Source of the DNA: Acidisarcina sp.
GTDB taxonomy: Bacteria; Acidobacteriota; Terriglobia; Terriglobales; Acidobacteriaceae
Assembly: GCA_035539175.1 (NCBI GenBank)
Contig: DATLIY010000008.1
Span: forward strand, 786,123 to 850,122
Length of the DNA: 64,000 bases
Direction of reading: 5' to 3'
In this document: positions 37,798 to 46,925 of the stretch, in pieces
Layout of the letters: every line of letters begins with the position of its first letter
How positions within the stretch are numbered: position 1 is the first letter of the stretch
The notes under the pieces: generated by a model
Database searches by the model: none
What the model was told of the DNA's origin: nothing
Seen by the model: the letters and a program-made list of their open reading frames with translations, nothing else
Translations under genes and position numbers: made by a program

Positions 37798-38598
37798 ATG
37801 CCGACATGTTTTGTAATTCAGCCGTTTGATTCAGCTGGGAAGTTCGACAAGCGATATAAAGAGACCTTTGTTCCAGCCATTGTCGCGGCTGGGTTAGAGC
37901 CGTACAGGGTAGACGAGGACGCACGGGCTGATGTGCTGATTGCCTCGATTGAGGACGGTATCCGTTCGGCGGCGGTGTGTTTGGCCGACATCACTACCGA
38001 CAACCCGAACGTCTGGTACGAACTCGGCTTCTCCTTCGCTGCGAACCGTCCCGTCGTCATGGTTTGCTCAAATGAACGAACCGGCAAGTATCCCTTCGAC
38101 ATTCAGCATCGAGCAATCATCCCATACAAAACCGAGGCACAAAGCGATTTCAAGGTATTGAGTGACGCCATAACCGAACGCTTGAAAGCGGCGGCTGAGC
38201 GGAGCCAAGAGTTACAGCAGATTGCCGATGAACCAGTGGCTTCGGTGAGTGGCCTAAGTCCGATTGAGTTGACGGTTCTAGCGGTGGCGGCTGGCACGGC
38301 CGACGGTCCCGAAGCCGGTTTCAGCGTGTGGAAAGTCCGAAATGATGCCGAGAAAACGGGTCTCACAAATATCGCCATTTCCCTTGCACTACGACGGCTC
38401 ACGGTGAAGCAGTTCTTAGAAGAGACATTGGTGGAAGAATATGGCAACGAGCCATATACGGGAATGAAGATCACGGGCCGGGGTTGGGACTGGATCGGCG
38501 CAAACGAAGACAGCTTCGTGCTTCGCCGCCCTCAACGCGAAAGCCGAACAGCACTTCCATATGAGGCTGAAATCAGCGACGACGATATCCCTTTCTGA
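37798..38598 (+). CDS. Orphan TIR/nucleoside-deoxyribosyltransferase-like protein with C-terminal winged-helix-like region
   Basis: The first 130 of 266 residues resemble the TIR/NDT-like fold: CFVIQPFD at residues 4-11, YRVDED at 36-41, and ADITTDNPNVWYELG at 63-77. In that last motif E75 occupies the position of the catalytic glutamate of deoxyribosyltransferases and NADases. Residues about 150-240 look like a winged helix (SPIELTVLAVAAG, then ITGRGWDWIG). The tail is acidic (ISDDDIPF). Such proteins can be nucleotide-cleaving effectors, but no sensor or partner gene is adjacent. Base composition is lower in GC than the flanks, suggesting acquisition. Confidence 0.8.
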   Translation: MPTCFVIQPFDSAGKFDKRYKETFVPAIVAAGLEPYRVDEDARADVLIASIEDGIRSAAVCLADITTDNPNVWYELGFSFAANRPVVMVCSNERTGKYPFDIQHRAIIPYKTEAQSDFKVLSDAITERLKAAAERSQELQQIADEPVASVSGLSPIELTVLAVAAGTADGPEAGFSVWKVRNDAEKTGLTNIAISLALRRLTVKQFLEETLVEEYGNEPYTGMKITGRGWDWIGANEDSFVLRRPQRESRTALPYEAEISDDDIPF

Positions 38599-39019
38599 AA
38601 CGGAGCGATGCCATGTGTGCATCGTTTGTAGCAGGTCAAATGTTGCCAAATCGTCGAGTCGCTCCGGACAGCCGGGAGTAATCCTCTTATCTGCATGATC
38701 GCCATCTCGGACAAGTAGCGAGACGAGCTTCCCTGTCTCTTGATTCTTGGTGTCTCGGCCAAATGTTGGTTGATTTTCTTGAGTCATGCAAAAAACGCGG
38801 GCTTAAAAGTAAAGCTCTTGCGGTGGCCAGCTTATGCTTGATTCGGTGAGATTGGCGGAAAAGACACTTTGCAGGAAAAGTAGAGTGTGGCGATGGGTTG
38901 CGGCCCACCTGAGATAAAGTTGCTCACAGAGAATCAGGCAAAGAGAATCAGGGAAAAGATTGCTGCAGAGAATCAGGCAGCGCAGGAGCATCCTGAGAAG
39001 GAGCAATGGAGGTTGAGCC
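38599..39019. other. Non-coding region between the TIR-like gene and nikR
   Basis: 421 bases. A modest hairpin (CGATGC/GCATCG) at about 38606-38628 may end the TIR-like transcript. The right part has three 13-bp direct repeats before nikR. Small ORFs in both strands here lack family features or good ribosome sites. Confidence 0.45.
38928..38979. repeat. Three copies of a 13-bp direct repeat upstream of nikR
   Basis: AGAGAATCAGGCA at 38928-38940, a copy ending GGA at 38942-38954 and AGAGAATCAGGCA at 38967-38979. They end 40 bases before the nikR start. They do not resemble the E. coli NikR operator GTATGA-N16-TCATAC. Confidence 0.55.
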
Positions 39020-39463
39020 ATGGCGGAGTTGACCCGGACAGGCGTCTCCATCGAAGAGGATCTGCTTCAGCAGTTTGACGCGTTGATCGCCGGACGTGGC
39101 TATAAGAATCGATCCGAGGCCATTCGCGATTTAATCCGCGAGAGCCTGGTGCAGGAAGCCGTCGATGAAGACAAGATGGTGGTAGCCACGCTGTCGATGA
39201 TCTACAACCATCATTTGCCGCATCTCGGCGAAAAGCTTACGGAGATGCAGCACCACTCTCATGGCGCGGTGCTGGCTACAACCCATGTACATCTGGACGA
39301 GGAGAACTGCCTGGAAGTGATCCTGATGAAAGGCAGAAGCAAGGAGATTCGCCACCTGGCCGACCACATGCTGAGTCTTCGCGGAGTCAAGAATGGCAAG
39401 CTGGTGATGACCTCAACCGGGGAGGAAGCGCCGGGCCCGCAATCCAGGAGGCATCGTCATTAG
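39020..39463 (+). CDS. nikR: Nickel-responsive regulator NikR
   Basis: These 147 residues comprise an N-terminal ribbon-helix-helix domain (TRTGVSIEEDLLQQFD...NRSEAIRDLIR) and a C-terminal ACT-like domain. High-affinity Ni ligands are visible as H89, H91 and C97 in THVHLDEENC, with H78/H79/H81 supplying the fourth. NikR represses nickel uptake when loaded with Ni. No nickel transporter or urease/hydrogenase is adjacent, so its target is elsewhere. AATGGAGG provides a Shine-Dalgarno just upstream. Confidence 0.93.
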   Translation: MAELTRTGVSIEEDLLQQFDALIAGRGYKNRSEAIRDLIRESLVQEAVDEDKMVVATLSMIYNHHLPHLGEKLTEMQHHSHGAVLATTHVHLDEENCLEVILMKGRSKEIRHLADHMLSLRGVKNGKLVMTSTGEEAPGPQSRRHRH

Positions 39464-39602
39464 CCAGACCCGGCATGCCAAATCAGGCGGCAGGGATAAA
39501 ATCTATCGGCAGTTCGCTTGAATCTTCAGCCGGTTGCCGGGCATCCCAAGAAGTGAACGGATTGAGTGGCACGGATTGTATCCGCGTTGAGCAGGAGTTG
39601 GC

Positions 39603-40529
39603 GTGACCCGCACCAAGAAGATCAGTAAGCGATTTCGTTTTCTTACCAGCCTGGCTGGAAGCTCAGCGTTGCAGCGCATCGAGGGGGAGAGCATTCCCCC
39701 GGTGCTGGTTGATAGGGATCAGCTTGGTGTCACCTTTATCGGGCACTCTTCCTTTCTGTTGCAGATGGGCGGGCAGAATCTGCTCATCGATCCGGTCTTC
39801 GTACAGTGGCTGGTCGTTTTGCGGCGTTTGCGCAGGCCGGGAGTGAAGATCGAGCAACTCCCGCCAATTGACGCGGTTCTGCTCACGCATGCCCACATGG
39901 ACCACCTCAATCGTCCCTCTCTCCTGCGCATTGTGAGGCACTCGCGGCAAATAAGCGGGCGCGCTCCGGTGGCGATTGTTCCCTGGGGAGTTGGCGACCT
40001 GGTTCGTGACCTGGGATTCGAGCGCGTCATTCGCCTGGAGTGGTGGCAGACGGAAGCGCTGGGCAATCTGCAGGTGACCATGACTCCCGCTCAACACTGG
40101 GGGGCACGTTATTATCGCGACACCCATCGCGGCTTTGGCGGCTATGTGGTGCGCTCGCAGCAGCACTCGCTGTATCACTCCGGGGATACGGCTTACTTCG
40201 GGGGCTTTGAACAGATCAGGAAGCGGCTAGCACCGCAAGTCGCGCTGCTGCCGATCGGCGCTTATAACCCGGAGAGCTTCCGCAATGTGCACACCAACCC
40301 GGAGGACGCACTCCAGGCCTTCTTGGATCTGGGCTCGCGCTGGATGGTTCCCATGCATTACGGAACCTTTCGGTTGTCAGAGGAGCCAACCGAGGAACCG
40401 GTGCAGCGCCTTCTGGCTGCCGCAAAAAACGAAGGTGTATCGAACCGGATCCGCGTCCTGGCGGAGGGAGAGACGAAAGCATTCTCACCCGAGGGAGCTG
40501 AAATCGAGGAAATCTCCCTCATTCGGTAG
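39603..40529 (+). CDS. MBL-fold metal-dependent hydrolase (UlaG/NAPE-PLD-like)
   Basis: This 308-residue protein starts at GTG 39603 after GCAGGAG. The metallo-beta-lactamase core has the THAHMDHLN metal motif, then an AQHWGARYYRDTHRGFGGYV region and a HSGDTAYFG motif close to that of N-acyl-phosphatidylethanolamine phospholipase D homologues. A late H in VPMHYGTF completes the site. The substrate is unknown; phospholipid or lactone hydrolysis is possible. Confidence 0.9.
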   Translation: MTRTKKISKRFRFLTSLAGSSALQRIEGESIPPVLVDRDQLGVTFIGHSSFLLQMGGQNLLIDPVFVQWLVVLRRLRRPGVKIEQLPPIDAVLLTHAHMDHLNRPSLLRIVRHSRQISGRAPVAIVPWGVGDLVRDLGFERVIRLEWWQTEALGNLQVTMTPAQHWGARYYRDTHRGFGGYVVRSQQHSLYHSGDTAYFGGFEQIRKRLAPQVALLPIGAYNPESFRNVHTNPEDALQAFLDLGSRWMVPMHYGTFRLSEEPTEEPVQRLLAAAKNEGVSNRIRVLAEGETKAFSPEGAEIEEISLIR

Positions 40530-40666
40530 TCTCCAGCCGACGGCCGTTTCCCGGAATGCAACTACAGAAAAACACTGCTTTTGCCTCCGAACGCAAACCC
40601 GCACCACTATTCCTACATCCCAAGGATTCACTGAGGGTTTCTTTCGCTGATCCTGGGAGGCTTTGC

Positions 40667-41188
40667 ATGGCGGAACATGCGGTATTTGGGATCTTCGCGA
40701 GCAGGCAGGCGGTGGAGGATGCAGTCGCGGCACTCAGAGACGCGGACTTCCGCCAATCGGACATCTCCATTCTTGCTCCGGAGAATCTCGGAGATTCTCG
40801 AGACCTGCTGTCGCCGACGACGAAAGCTCCGGAGGGGGCCGCGACGGGCGCTGCCTCGGGAGCAGTGGTGGGAGGAGTCCTGGGCTGGCTGGCTGGGATC
40901 GGTGCCCTGGCAATCCCCGGGGTGGGGCCATTTCTCGCCGCGGGCCCCATTTTGGCGGCGCTTGCCGGACTGGGTGTTGGAGGCGCTCTGGGCGGTATCA
41001 CCGGAGCCCTGGTGGGTCTTGGTCTTCCCGAGCACGAGGCCCGGCGCTATGAGCGGCGGCTCGTAACGGGTGCGATTCTCGTATCCGTGCACGCCGATAA
41101 CGCGGAATGGGCCAGGCTTGCGAAGGAGATTCTGAAGAGTGCCGGTGCCGAGGAGATATCCGATGCGGGAGAGAGCCGTGCTGCCTGA
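40667..41188 (+). CDS. Glycine-zipper stress-type protein (general stress protein 17M-like)
   Basis: ATG 40667, eight bases after GGGAGG, gives 173 residues. The N-terminal part (AVFGIFASRQAVEDAVAALRDADF) and the late ILVSVHADNAEWARLAKEIL segment form a ferredoxin-like pattern seen in 17M-like proteins. Between them lies a glycine/alanine-rich hydrophobic hairpin (about residues 48-120) that may insert in membranes. The role is unknown. Confidence 0.8.
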   Translation: MAEHAVFGIFASRQAVEDAVAALRDADFRQSDISILAPENLGDSRDLLSPTTKAPEGAATGAASGAVVGGVLGWLAGIGALAIPGVGPFLAAGPILAALAGLGVGGALGGITGALVGLGLPEHEARRYERRLVTGAILVSVHADNAEWARLAKEILKSAGAEEISDAGESRAA

Positions 41189-41282
41189 GAGGGGTTGTAA
41201 CACTTTCGAGGTGGGGAAGCGAACGATCGTGGGGGCGGCAGGTGGTATTCACAGCCCCATATTTCGATTTATCCTGAGCGCC

Positions 41283-41804
41283 ATGATGGCTCTAAGAAAT
41301 ATCCGATCCCTCCTTACCTTTTGCGCCGTATTGGCGTTCGCATCCCTGGCTCCCTTGGCATACGCTTCCAGCGGCACGGCCATCTACACCACAGAGGAGG
41401 CTCAGAAGGTCGACCAGAAGACCTCCAAAGAAGTGAAGAGTGCCCCAGGGAACAGCTTGGTCGCGGGCGGCATGAAGCGGACTCCTCCGGCAGCGCCGGC
41501 ACCCCTGTTCTCCATCAGCCTTGAACCAAAGGGGAAAGCAACGGTCTCGCAGAGCTACACCAGCCCGGTGGTTACCACCTACTACGCCCACTGGACGCAG
41601 AGCGGCGGCAATGTGGTGGTGACGTTCAGCCCCGAAGACCGGAAGCGCCAAATCACCTTTTCGCGCAGCGGTGGCAAACTGGTTGCGAAAGAATGGGCGG
41701 CATCGGAGTGGGGTGGCAAGCCAGCGCCCTCCATGCATCGCGACAACTCAGACGCGCAAACCGCGGCGGCCTCTTCCGGTCACCATCTATCGTTTCATCT
41801 ATAG
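41283..41804 (+). CDS. Small secreted hypothetical protein
   Basis: These 173 residues start at ATG 41283 (or 41286), with a signal peptide (about 1-29, cleavage after YASS/AYA). The mature protein is polar, with a YYAHWTQSGGNVVVTF strand pattern. No family was recognised. It ends just before a perfect 32-bp palindromic terminator. Confidence 0.65.
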   Translation: MMALRNIRSLLTFCAVLAFASLAPLAYASSGTAIYTTEEAQKVDQKTSKEVKSAPGNSLVAGGMKRTPPAAPAPLFSISLEPKGKATVSQSYTSPVVTTYYAHWTQSGGNVVVTFSPEDRKRQITFSRSGGKLVAKEWAASEWGGKPAPSMHRDNSDAQTAAASSGHHLSFHL

Positions 41805-41850
41805 CCCATCGTTTTTTTATAACCAGAAGCAGTTGCCCCCATACGAGAAA

Positions 41851-41890
41851 ATGCCCTCTCTTCCGCGCGGAAGAGAGGGCATTTTGCTTT
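41851..41890. terminator. Perfect palindromic bidirectional terminator
   Basis: ATGCCCTCTCTTCCGC is followed directly by its reverse complement (41851-41882), then TTTGCTTTT. On the other side it is preceded by GAGAAA. It separates convergent genes. Confidence 0.9.
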
Positions 41891-41911
41891 TGTGCTGGAT
41901 GAGGCGCCGGA

Positions 41912-42850
41912 CTACATATTTGTGTGGCCGTGGCGCATCTCTTCATTGAACTCCGGTTTGGTGATTGCGAGTGCCTTCTCCATGCGATCGTGGAACTCTT
42001 CGGCCCTCTCCATCAGCTTGGGAGTTGCCGCGGCAAAGTCGCCTTCCGGCGTCAATTGCAGAAAGCCTGCAGCCGCTCCCTGCGCCGCTATCTTCTGCAG
42101 ATCCTCGGTCGTGGTGTTCAGGTATTGAGCATCGCGCGGGTCGGCGATCCAGACCGGTTGTCCCCCGCCCAGAACGCCGGATAGCCAGTAAATCTTCGAT
42201 GCCAGAAACTCGTGACGGCTCTGGTCATCCGTGTCGGTAAAGAAAAACTTCTTTTGCCAGCGGCTGTAGTAGCGAGTGGTTACCGGTACCGGCTGGCGAT
42301 TGCCGCTCTTCACCAGTTCCAGTTGCCCCTGATCGAAGGTCTTGCGCACGGCGTTGTAGATAAACGTCTCAGCGTATGGTTGCTCGGGCGCTGGAACGAT
42401 CTCGGCAAAGGTCACGGTCATGCTGGCGGAGATCTTGGCATGCAACGGCGTTCCTGTGCCGTCTTCCAGACGAACTACGCCGTGGACGATGTAGGTATCC
42501 GCGCCGGAGGTCGAGAGATGGAAGGGCCAGCGGAACTCCGTAAAGGTGATGGGCAGCCCGGCGAGGGTCACGTAGGCGTCGGGGCGGGGATTGCGCAACC
42601 GCTTTGCCGCTCCGCTCAGGTGCGCGGTCATCACGGGCAGCAGCTCGGGCTTGTTGAAGTCGAAGGCGTCGCTCAACTCCAGCTCAAGCGTGTGGTCCGC
42701 CGTCGCATCCGGGGTGAGGGCCAGGCGAAAACGCGCCGTCGGCCTGTTGTTGAAATCTGTACCGGCCTCGGCTGCGAGAACTACCAGTCCGGCTTCACGA
42801 GAGGCCGTATCCACAGCCGAAGTCAGAGATGTCTTGATATTGGATGTCAT
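41912..42850 (-). CDS. Hypothetical cytosolic protein
   Basis: This 312-residue protein has no signal peptide or membrane helix. The middle has a TRYYSRWQKKFFFTDTDDQSRHEFLASK stretch, and the C-terminus has a helical ERAEEFHDRMEKALAI segment. No domain was recognised. It stands alone between two convergent or opposite genes. Confidence 0.75.
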   Translation of the reverse strand: MTSNIKTSLTSAVDTASREAGLVVLAAEAGTDFNNRPTARFRLALTPDATADHTLELELSDAFDFNKPELLPVMTAHLSGAAKRLRNPRPDAYVTLAGLPITFTEFRWPFHLSTSGADTYIVHGVVRLEDGTGTPLHAKISASMTVTFAEIVPAPEQPYAETFIYNAVRKTFDQGQLELVKSGNRQPVPVTTRYYSRWQKKFFFTDTDDQSRHEFLASKIYWLSGVLGGGQPVWIADPRDAQYLNTTTEDLQKIAAQGAAAGFLQLTPEGDFAAATPKLMERAEEFHDRMEKALAITKPEFNEEMRHGHTNM

Positions 42851-42949
42851 AGTCTTTTTATTTCAGTGCTTCTCTATTCTAATCGCCCCGGATGGATCGG
42901 CTGGAGCAATTCCGGGTACAAATCCTTATGCGCGGATGAAAATCAGGTC

Positions 42950-44143
42950 CTAAACCGCCCGGCCCGCTGCCGCGCCGGAGGCCCATGCCCATTGGAAATT
43001 GAAGCCTCCCAGGTGGCCGGTTACGTCCACAACCTCGCCGATAAAAAACAGGCCCGGCACGCGACGGCTCTCCATCGTACGTGCGGAAAGCTCCCCGGTA
43101 TCCACTCCGCCGGCGGTAACTTCGGCCTTATCGTAGCCCTCGGTTCCCGCGGGAGTAATGGGCCACGCGTGCAGGTGCTTTTCATAGTCCATAAGCGCGT
43201 GATTGGTCCAGCCCGCCGGAGGGTCCATTTCGAGGAGCCGGTCTGCCAGCCGGGCAGGCAAAGCAGCGCGTAATGCGGACCGGGCACTGGCAGCGTCGCG
43301 ATGGGCGATGGATCGCAGCGGCGTGGTCAGGTCCTTCCCCGGTGCGAGATCGAGGGTGATGGGCGAGCGCCGGTCCCAGTAGCTGGAAATCTGCAGAATT
43401 GCAGGTCCGCTGAAGCCGCGGTGCGTAATCAGCATCTTTTCCCGGAATCGGGCCCGGCCAAAGGACGCCAGCACCTCCGTGGACACCCCGGACAGATCGC
43501 AGAGCGCATCTTTATCGCCGCCATGCAGCGTTAACGGCACCAGCGCCGGGCGGCATTCGCGTATCGCAAGGCCAAACTGCCGCGCAATCTCATATCCAAA
43601 GGCGGTTGCGCCCATCTTCGGAATGGAGAGCCCTCCGGTGGCGATCACCAGTGCAGGTGCGCGCACTTCTCCAATGCTGGTGCGCACTGAAAACACATCG
43701 GGCCGCGATATTTCGGTCACGTGAGTCTGGAGAAACATGGTGACTCCGGATGCCTCACACTCCCGCAGCAGCATGTCCACGATCTCTGTAGCGGAGCGAT
43801 CGCAGAAGAGCTGACCCAGGGTTTTTTCATGAAAGGGAATGCGATGCTTCGTCACCAGATCCAGAAAATCGCCGGGCGTGTACAAGGCCAGCGCGGACTT
43901 GGCGAAGTGGGGATTCGCGGAGAGAAAATTCTCCGGCTGGCAATGGATGTTGGTGAAGTTGCAGCGGCCCCCGCCAGAGATGAGGATCTTTTTGCCTGGG
44001 CGATCGGCGCGTTCCAGCAGCGCCACGCGCCTGCCGCGCCTGCCTGCTTCGAGGGCGCACATCAATCCCGCGGCGCCTGCCCCCAGCACAATCACATCGA
44101 AAGACTGCGCTGCCGCCAGCCTCCGGGTTTCCTTCACGCGCAT
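42950..44143 (-). CDS. HI0933/YhiN-family FAD-dependent oxidoreductase
   Basis: This 397-residue flavoprotein has an N-terminal Rossmann FAD motif VLGAGAAGLMCA, then the HI0933-family KKILISGGGRCNFTN signature. A second GG motif and the C-terminal FFIGEVVDVTGHLGGFNFQWAWASG complete the FAD fold. The substrate is unknown; relatives include BaiN and YhiN. It is divergent from hcp, with 207 bases between. Confidence 0.92.
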   Translation of the reverse strand: MRVKETRRLAAAQSFDVIVLGAGAAGLMCALEAGRRGRRVALLERADRPGKKILISGGGRCNFTNIHCQPENFLSANPHFAKSALALYTPGDFLDLVTKHRIPFHEKTLGQLFCDRSATEIVDMLLRECEASGVTMFLQTHVTEISRPDVFSVRTSIGEVRAPALVIATGGLSIPKMGATAFGYEIARQFGLAIRECRPALVPLTLHGGDKDALCDLSGVSTEVLASFGRARFREKMLITHRGFSGPAILQISSYWDRRSPITLDLAPGKDLTTPLRSIAHRDAASARSALRAALPARLADRLLEMDPPAGWTNHALMDYEKHLHAWPITPAGTEGYDKAEVTAGGVDTGELSARTMESRRVPGLFFIGEVVDVTGHLGGFNFQWAWASGAAAGRAV

Positions 44144-44254
44144 CCCTTACTCAAAAAAACAGTCCCCTCTGCCGCCGGATACCTGCTGCTGACAACAGGG
44201 GGCTGCTTCCATTATGACGTGCCTGCTGTCTTGCGGGTGCGGCGTGCGCGACCT

Positions 44255-44296
44255 GTGACTTAAGTCGCTGCTGCTTGCTGATTCGCTGGTTATGCT
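44255..44296 (+). promoter_or_regulatory. hcp promoter: 20-bp palindromic box plus -10-like element
   Basis: GTGACTTAAGTCGCTGCTGC at 44255-44274 contains the perfect palindrome GACTTAAGTC. A TATGCT follows exactly 24 bases after the palindrome. The predicted start (about 44303) places the box centre near -41.5, where a class II activator would bind. The same box with one mismatch lies in front of ric. Confidence 0.65.
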
Positions 44297-44350
44297 CTTG
44301 CACACGGGAGCACCTGGCTTTAGCCGGGGACCAAGAAGGGATGTGGATTT

Positions 44351-45991
44351 ATGTTTTGCTACCAGTGCGAACAAACCTCAAAGGGCGAGGGCTGCCAGAC
44401 TTTAGGCGTTTGCGGAAAAGATGAAACAACTGCAATTCTTCAGGATCTTCTGATCCACACGGTAAAGGGCATTTCGATGTATGCCTATCGAGGGAAGCAG
44501 CAGGGAGTGGCTGATCCGGAGGTGGATGCCTTCACGATTGACGCCATCTTCGCGACGCTGACCAATGTCAACTTCGATCCCGAGCGGCTGATGGAGCTCA
44601 TTCATCAAGCAGTAGCGGTACGGCAGCAGGCACGCGCGCTCTATGAACAAGCCTGCGCTGAGAAGGGCATTGCAGCCGAGGCGCTGCAGGGGCCTGCGGT
44701 GTGGCAACCTGCTTCCACCCTGGAGGGCCTGCTGGCACAAGGGCAGGAGACGTTGCTGCCGGTCCGCTTTCTTACCGAAACCAGGGAGCTCGCCAATCTG
44801 CAGGAGTTAGCCCTGTACGGCATCAAGGGTGTTGCCGCATATGCCGTTCACGCGCATGCTCTTGGCGGAGACGACCCGGCCATCTATGCCGACATCCACG
44901 CAATCCTCGACTCGCTCACACACTCTTCGACCGCGGATCAGTTGCTGGGCACGGCTCTTCGCGTCGGCGAACTGAACTATCGCGTGATGGAACTGCTCGA
45001 TAAGGTCCACACAGAAACCTTCGGACATCCGCAACCCTCCAAGGTGCGAATTCACCCCAAAAAGGGTAAGGCGATTCTCGTCTCCGGGCACGACCTCGGC
45101 GACTTATGGGCGCTGCTGGAGCAGACGAAGGGGCTCGGCATCAACATCTACACGCATGGGGAGATGCTTCCGGCGCATGGCTATCCGAAGCTCAAAGCCT
45201 ATGAGCATCTGGCCGGCAACTACGGCGGAGCATGGGTGGATCAGGCAGACGACTTTGACTCCTTCCCCGGTGCAATCCTGATGACTTCGAACTGCATTCA
45301 GCTTCCAAAGTCCAGCTATCTGCAGCGCATCTTTACTGCTGGCGCGGTTGCATGGCCTGGGGTGGAGCACATTTCCAACCGCGACTTCAGCCCGGTGATT
45401 GCGGCGGCCCTGCGCGCTCCCGGCTTTGCCGAGGATGGCCCGGATCAGGAGATCTTGACCGGCTTTGCGCACAACGCGGTACTTGGCGTGGCGGACAGGG
45501 TAGTGGAAGCAGTGAAGGCGGGAGCGATCAAGCGCTTCTTCCTCATCGGTGGTTGCGACGGTGCACGCTCCGGCCGCAGCTACTACACCGACCTGGCAGA
45601 ATCGCTTCCCAAGGACTGCGTGATCCTGACGCTGGCCTGCGGCAAGTACCGCTTCAACAAGCTGGAGTTCGGCGAAATCGGTGGTATTCCGCGCCTGCTC
45701 GACATGGGTCAGTGCAACGATACCTACTCGGCATTGCAGGTGGCGCTGGCACTGGCTAAGGCATTCGATTGCGGAGTGAATGATCTGCCGCTGTCGCTGG
45801 TGCTCTCCTGGTATGAACAGAAGGCCGTCGCCATTCTGCTGACGCTCCTGAATCTGGGAGTGCGCAATATCCGCATCGGGCCGACGCTTCCCGCATTTCT
45901 TTCGCCTGCGGTGCTGAACCTTCTGCATGAGAAATTCAACCTCATGCCGATTACGACCGTGGAAGAGGATCTGGCGGCAATCATGGCATAG
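44351..45991 (+). CDS. hcp: Hybrid-cluster protein (hydroxylamine reductase)
   Basis: This 546-residue Hcp has the N-terminal cysteine motif C3-C6-C15-C21 (CX2CX8CX5C) that binds a [4Fe-4S] cluster, the class found outside enterobacteria. It has the later cysteine/glutamate/histidine ligands expected of the hybrid Fe-S-O cluster (HGEMLPAHGYP, LMTSNCIQLP, IGGCDGAR). In living cells Hcp acts mainly as an NO reductase under anaerobic nitrosative stress. The nearby ric gene has the same upstream box, fitting joint induction. Confidence 0.96.
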   Translation: MFCYQCEQTSKGEGCQTLGVCGKDETTAILQDLLIHTVKGISMYAYRGKQQGVADPEVDAFTIDAIFATLTNVNFDPERLMELIHQAVAVRQQARALYEQACAEKGIAAEALQGPAVWQPASTLEGLLAQGQETLLPVRFLTETRELANLQELALYGIKGVAAYAVHAHALGGDDPAIYADIHAILDSLTHSSTADQLLGTALRVGELNYRVMELLDKVHTETFGHPQPSKVRIHPKKGKAILVSGHDLGDLWALLEQTKGLGINIYTHGEMLPAHGYPKLKAYEHLAGNYGGAWVDQADDFDSFPGAILMTSNCIQLPKSSYLQRIFTAGAVAWPGVEHISNRDFSPVIAAALRAPGFAEDGPDQEILTGFAHNAVLGVADRVVEAVKAGAIKRFFLIGGCDGARSGRSYYTDLAESLPKDCVILTLACGKYRFNKLEFGEIGGIPRLLDMGQCNDTYSALQVALALAKAFDCGVNDLPLSLVLSWYEQKAVAILLTLLNLGVRNIRIGPTLPAFLSPAVLNLLHEKFNLMPITTVEEDLAAIMA

Positions 45992-46010
45992 CTGTTCCAC
46001 ACTGCAACCA

Positions 46011-46052
46011 AAGACCCGGCGTGGGAGCCAGTCTCCACGCCGGGTCTTTTTT
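46011..46052 (+). terminator. hcp terminator
   Basis: AAGACCCGGCGTGG pairs with CCACGCCGGGTCTT and is followed by six T, 19 bases after the hcp stop. Confidence 0.9.
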
Positions 46053-46061
46053 GCTACGAAC

Positions 46062-46096
46062 AGAAAAATGCCTGCGGAGATCGTCGTCCGCAGGCA
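46062..46096 (-). terminator. ric terminator
   Basis: TGCCTGCGGA at 46069-46078 pairs with TCCGCAGGCA at 46087-46096. On the minus strand the hairpin is followed by five T. It lies about 75 bases beyond the ric stop. Confidence 0.75.
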
Positions 46097-46171
46097 AAAG
46101 GTAACAATGATTGTGTCTAGTTAACGAGGCAAACTTGATAGGGCCTGTTCATGAGGCAAATTATGCGGCGA

Positions 46172-46906
46172 TCAGCTGGCCGCGGACTGGAGGCTTGCTT
46201 CCAGCTCAATGGCGCGTGGGAACAGGATGTTGTTCTCCAGATGCACGTGGCGATGCAGGTCTTCTTCAAACTCTCTCAGGGCATCGAACAGCGCGTGATA
46301 CGTGGGGCATGCTCCCGGCGGGGTCTGATAGCCGTTGCTGAGGCTGCGAAACTCCGCTGTGATCGCGCCCGCGGAGTCGTGCTCGCGAAGCATCATCTGG
46401 ATGGGGAAGGAGATGCTGCCAAAGCCTGCTCGCGGCGCGGCCCCGCCAGTGCTTGCTGCTTCCAGCTTCTGGATATAGGGGAAGAGAACCTGCTCTTCCT
46501 TGCCCTGGTGCGAGCGCATCTCTTCATCGATCTGGTAAGTGAGTTCTTCAATGCGCAGAAGATTGGGGTTTCCCGGGCCGTGCTTGGCTGCCACCTTGTT
46601 TGCCAGGGCGATCATGCGCGGCGTTTCCCGGTTCACCCGCTCGTGATGCGTGCGGACGATGTACTCCGTCAATTCTGCCAGGGGAGCCGTTTGCCAGCGC
46701 GAGGGATTGTCGGCAGGTTGCTGGCCTCGTGACTCGTCAAGCTGCTTCAGAACGTCTTCCAGGGGAAGTTGAAGTTCCGCACAGGCGTTTGCCAGCGGGA
46801 CGCGGCCACCGCAGCAGTAGTCGATGCCAAAGTGCTCGAATACGCGGATGGAAGAGGGTTCCTCGAGGGCGATCTCTCGGACCGTGGTGGTAGCAAGTGG
46901 GTTCAT
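46172..46906 (-). CDS. ric: Iron-sulfur cluster repair di-iron protein (RIC/YtfE/ScdA)
   Basis: These 244 residues comprise an N-terminal ScdA_N/DUF542 domain with FGIDYCCGGRVPL, followed by a hemerythrin-like four-helix domain. Iron-ligand histidines and glutamates appear in THHERVNRETP, EEMRSHQGKEEQVLFP, REHDSAG and HRHVHLENNILFP. RIC proteins repair FeS clusters damaged by NO or oxidants. AAGGAG lies eight bases before the ATG. It converges with hcp and shares its upstream box. Confidence 0.94.
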   Translation of the reverse strand: MNPLATTTVREIALEEPSSIRVFEHFGIDYCCGGRVPLANACAELQLPLEDVLKQLDESRGQQPADNPSRWQTAPLAELTEYIVRTHHERVNRETPRMIALANKVAAKHGPGNPNLLRIEELTYQIDEEMRSHQGKEEQVLFPYIQKLEAASTGGAAPRAGFGSISFPIQMMLREHDSAGAITAEFRSLSNGYQTPPGACPTYHALFDALREFEEDLHRHVHLENNILFPRAIELEASLQSAAS

Positions 46907-46925
46907 AGCGAAACTCCTTGCTATG

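Noticed and set aside
38887..39078. Small + strand ORF covering the 13-bp repeats and the start of nikR
   Set aside because: It overlaps nikR in another frame and has no domain; the repeats more likely belong to the regulatory region.
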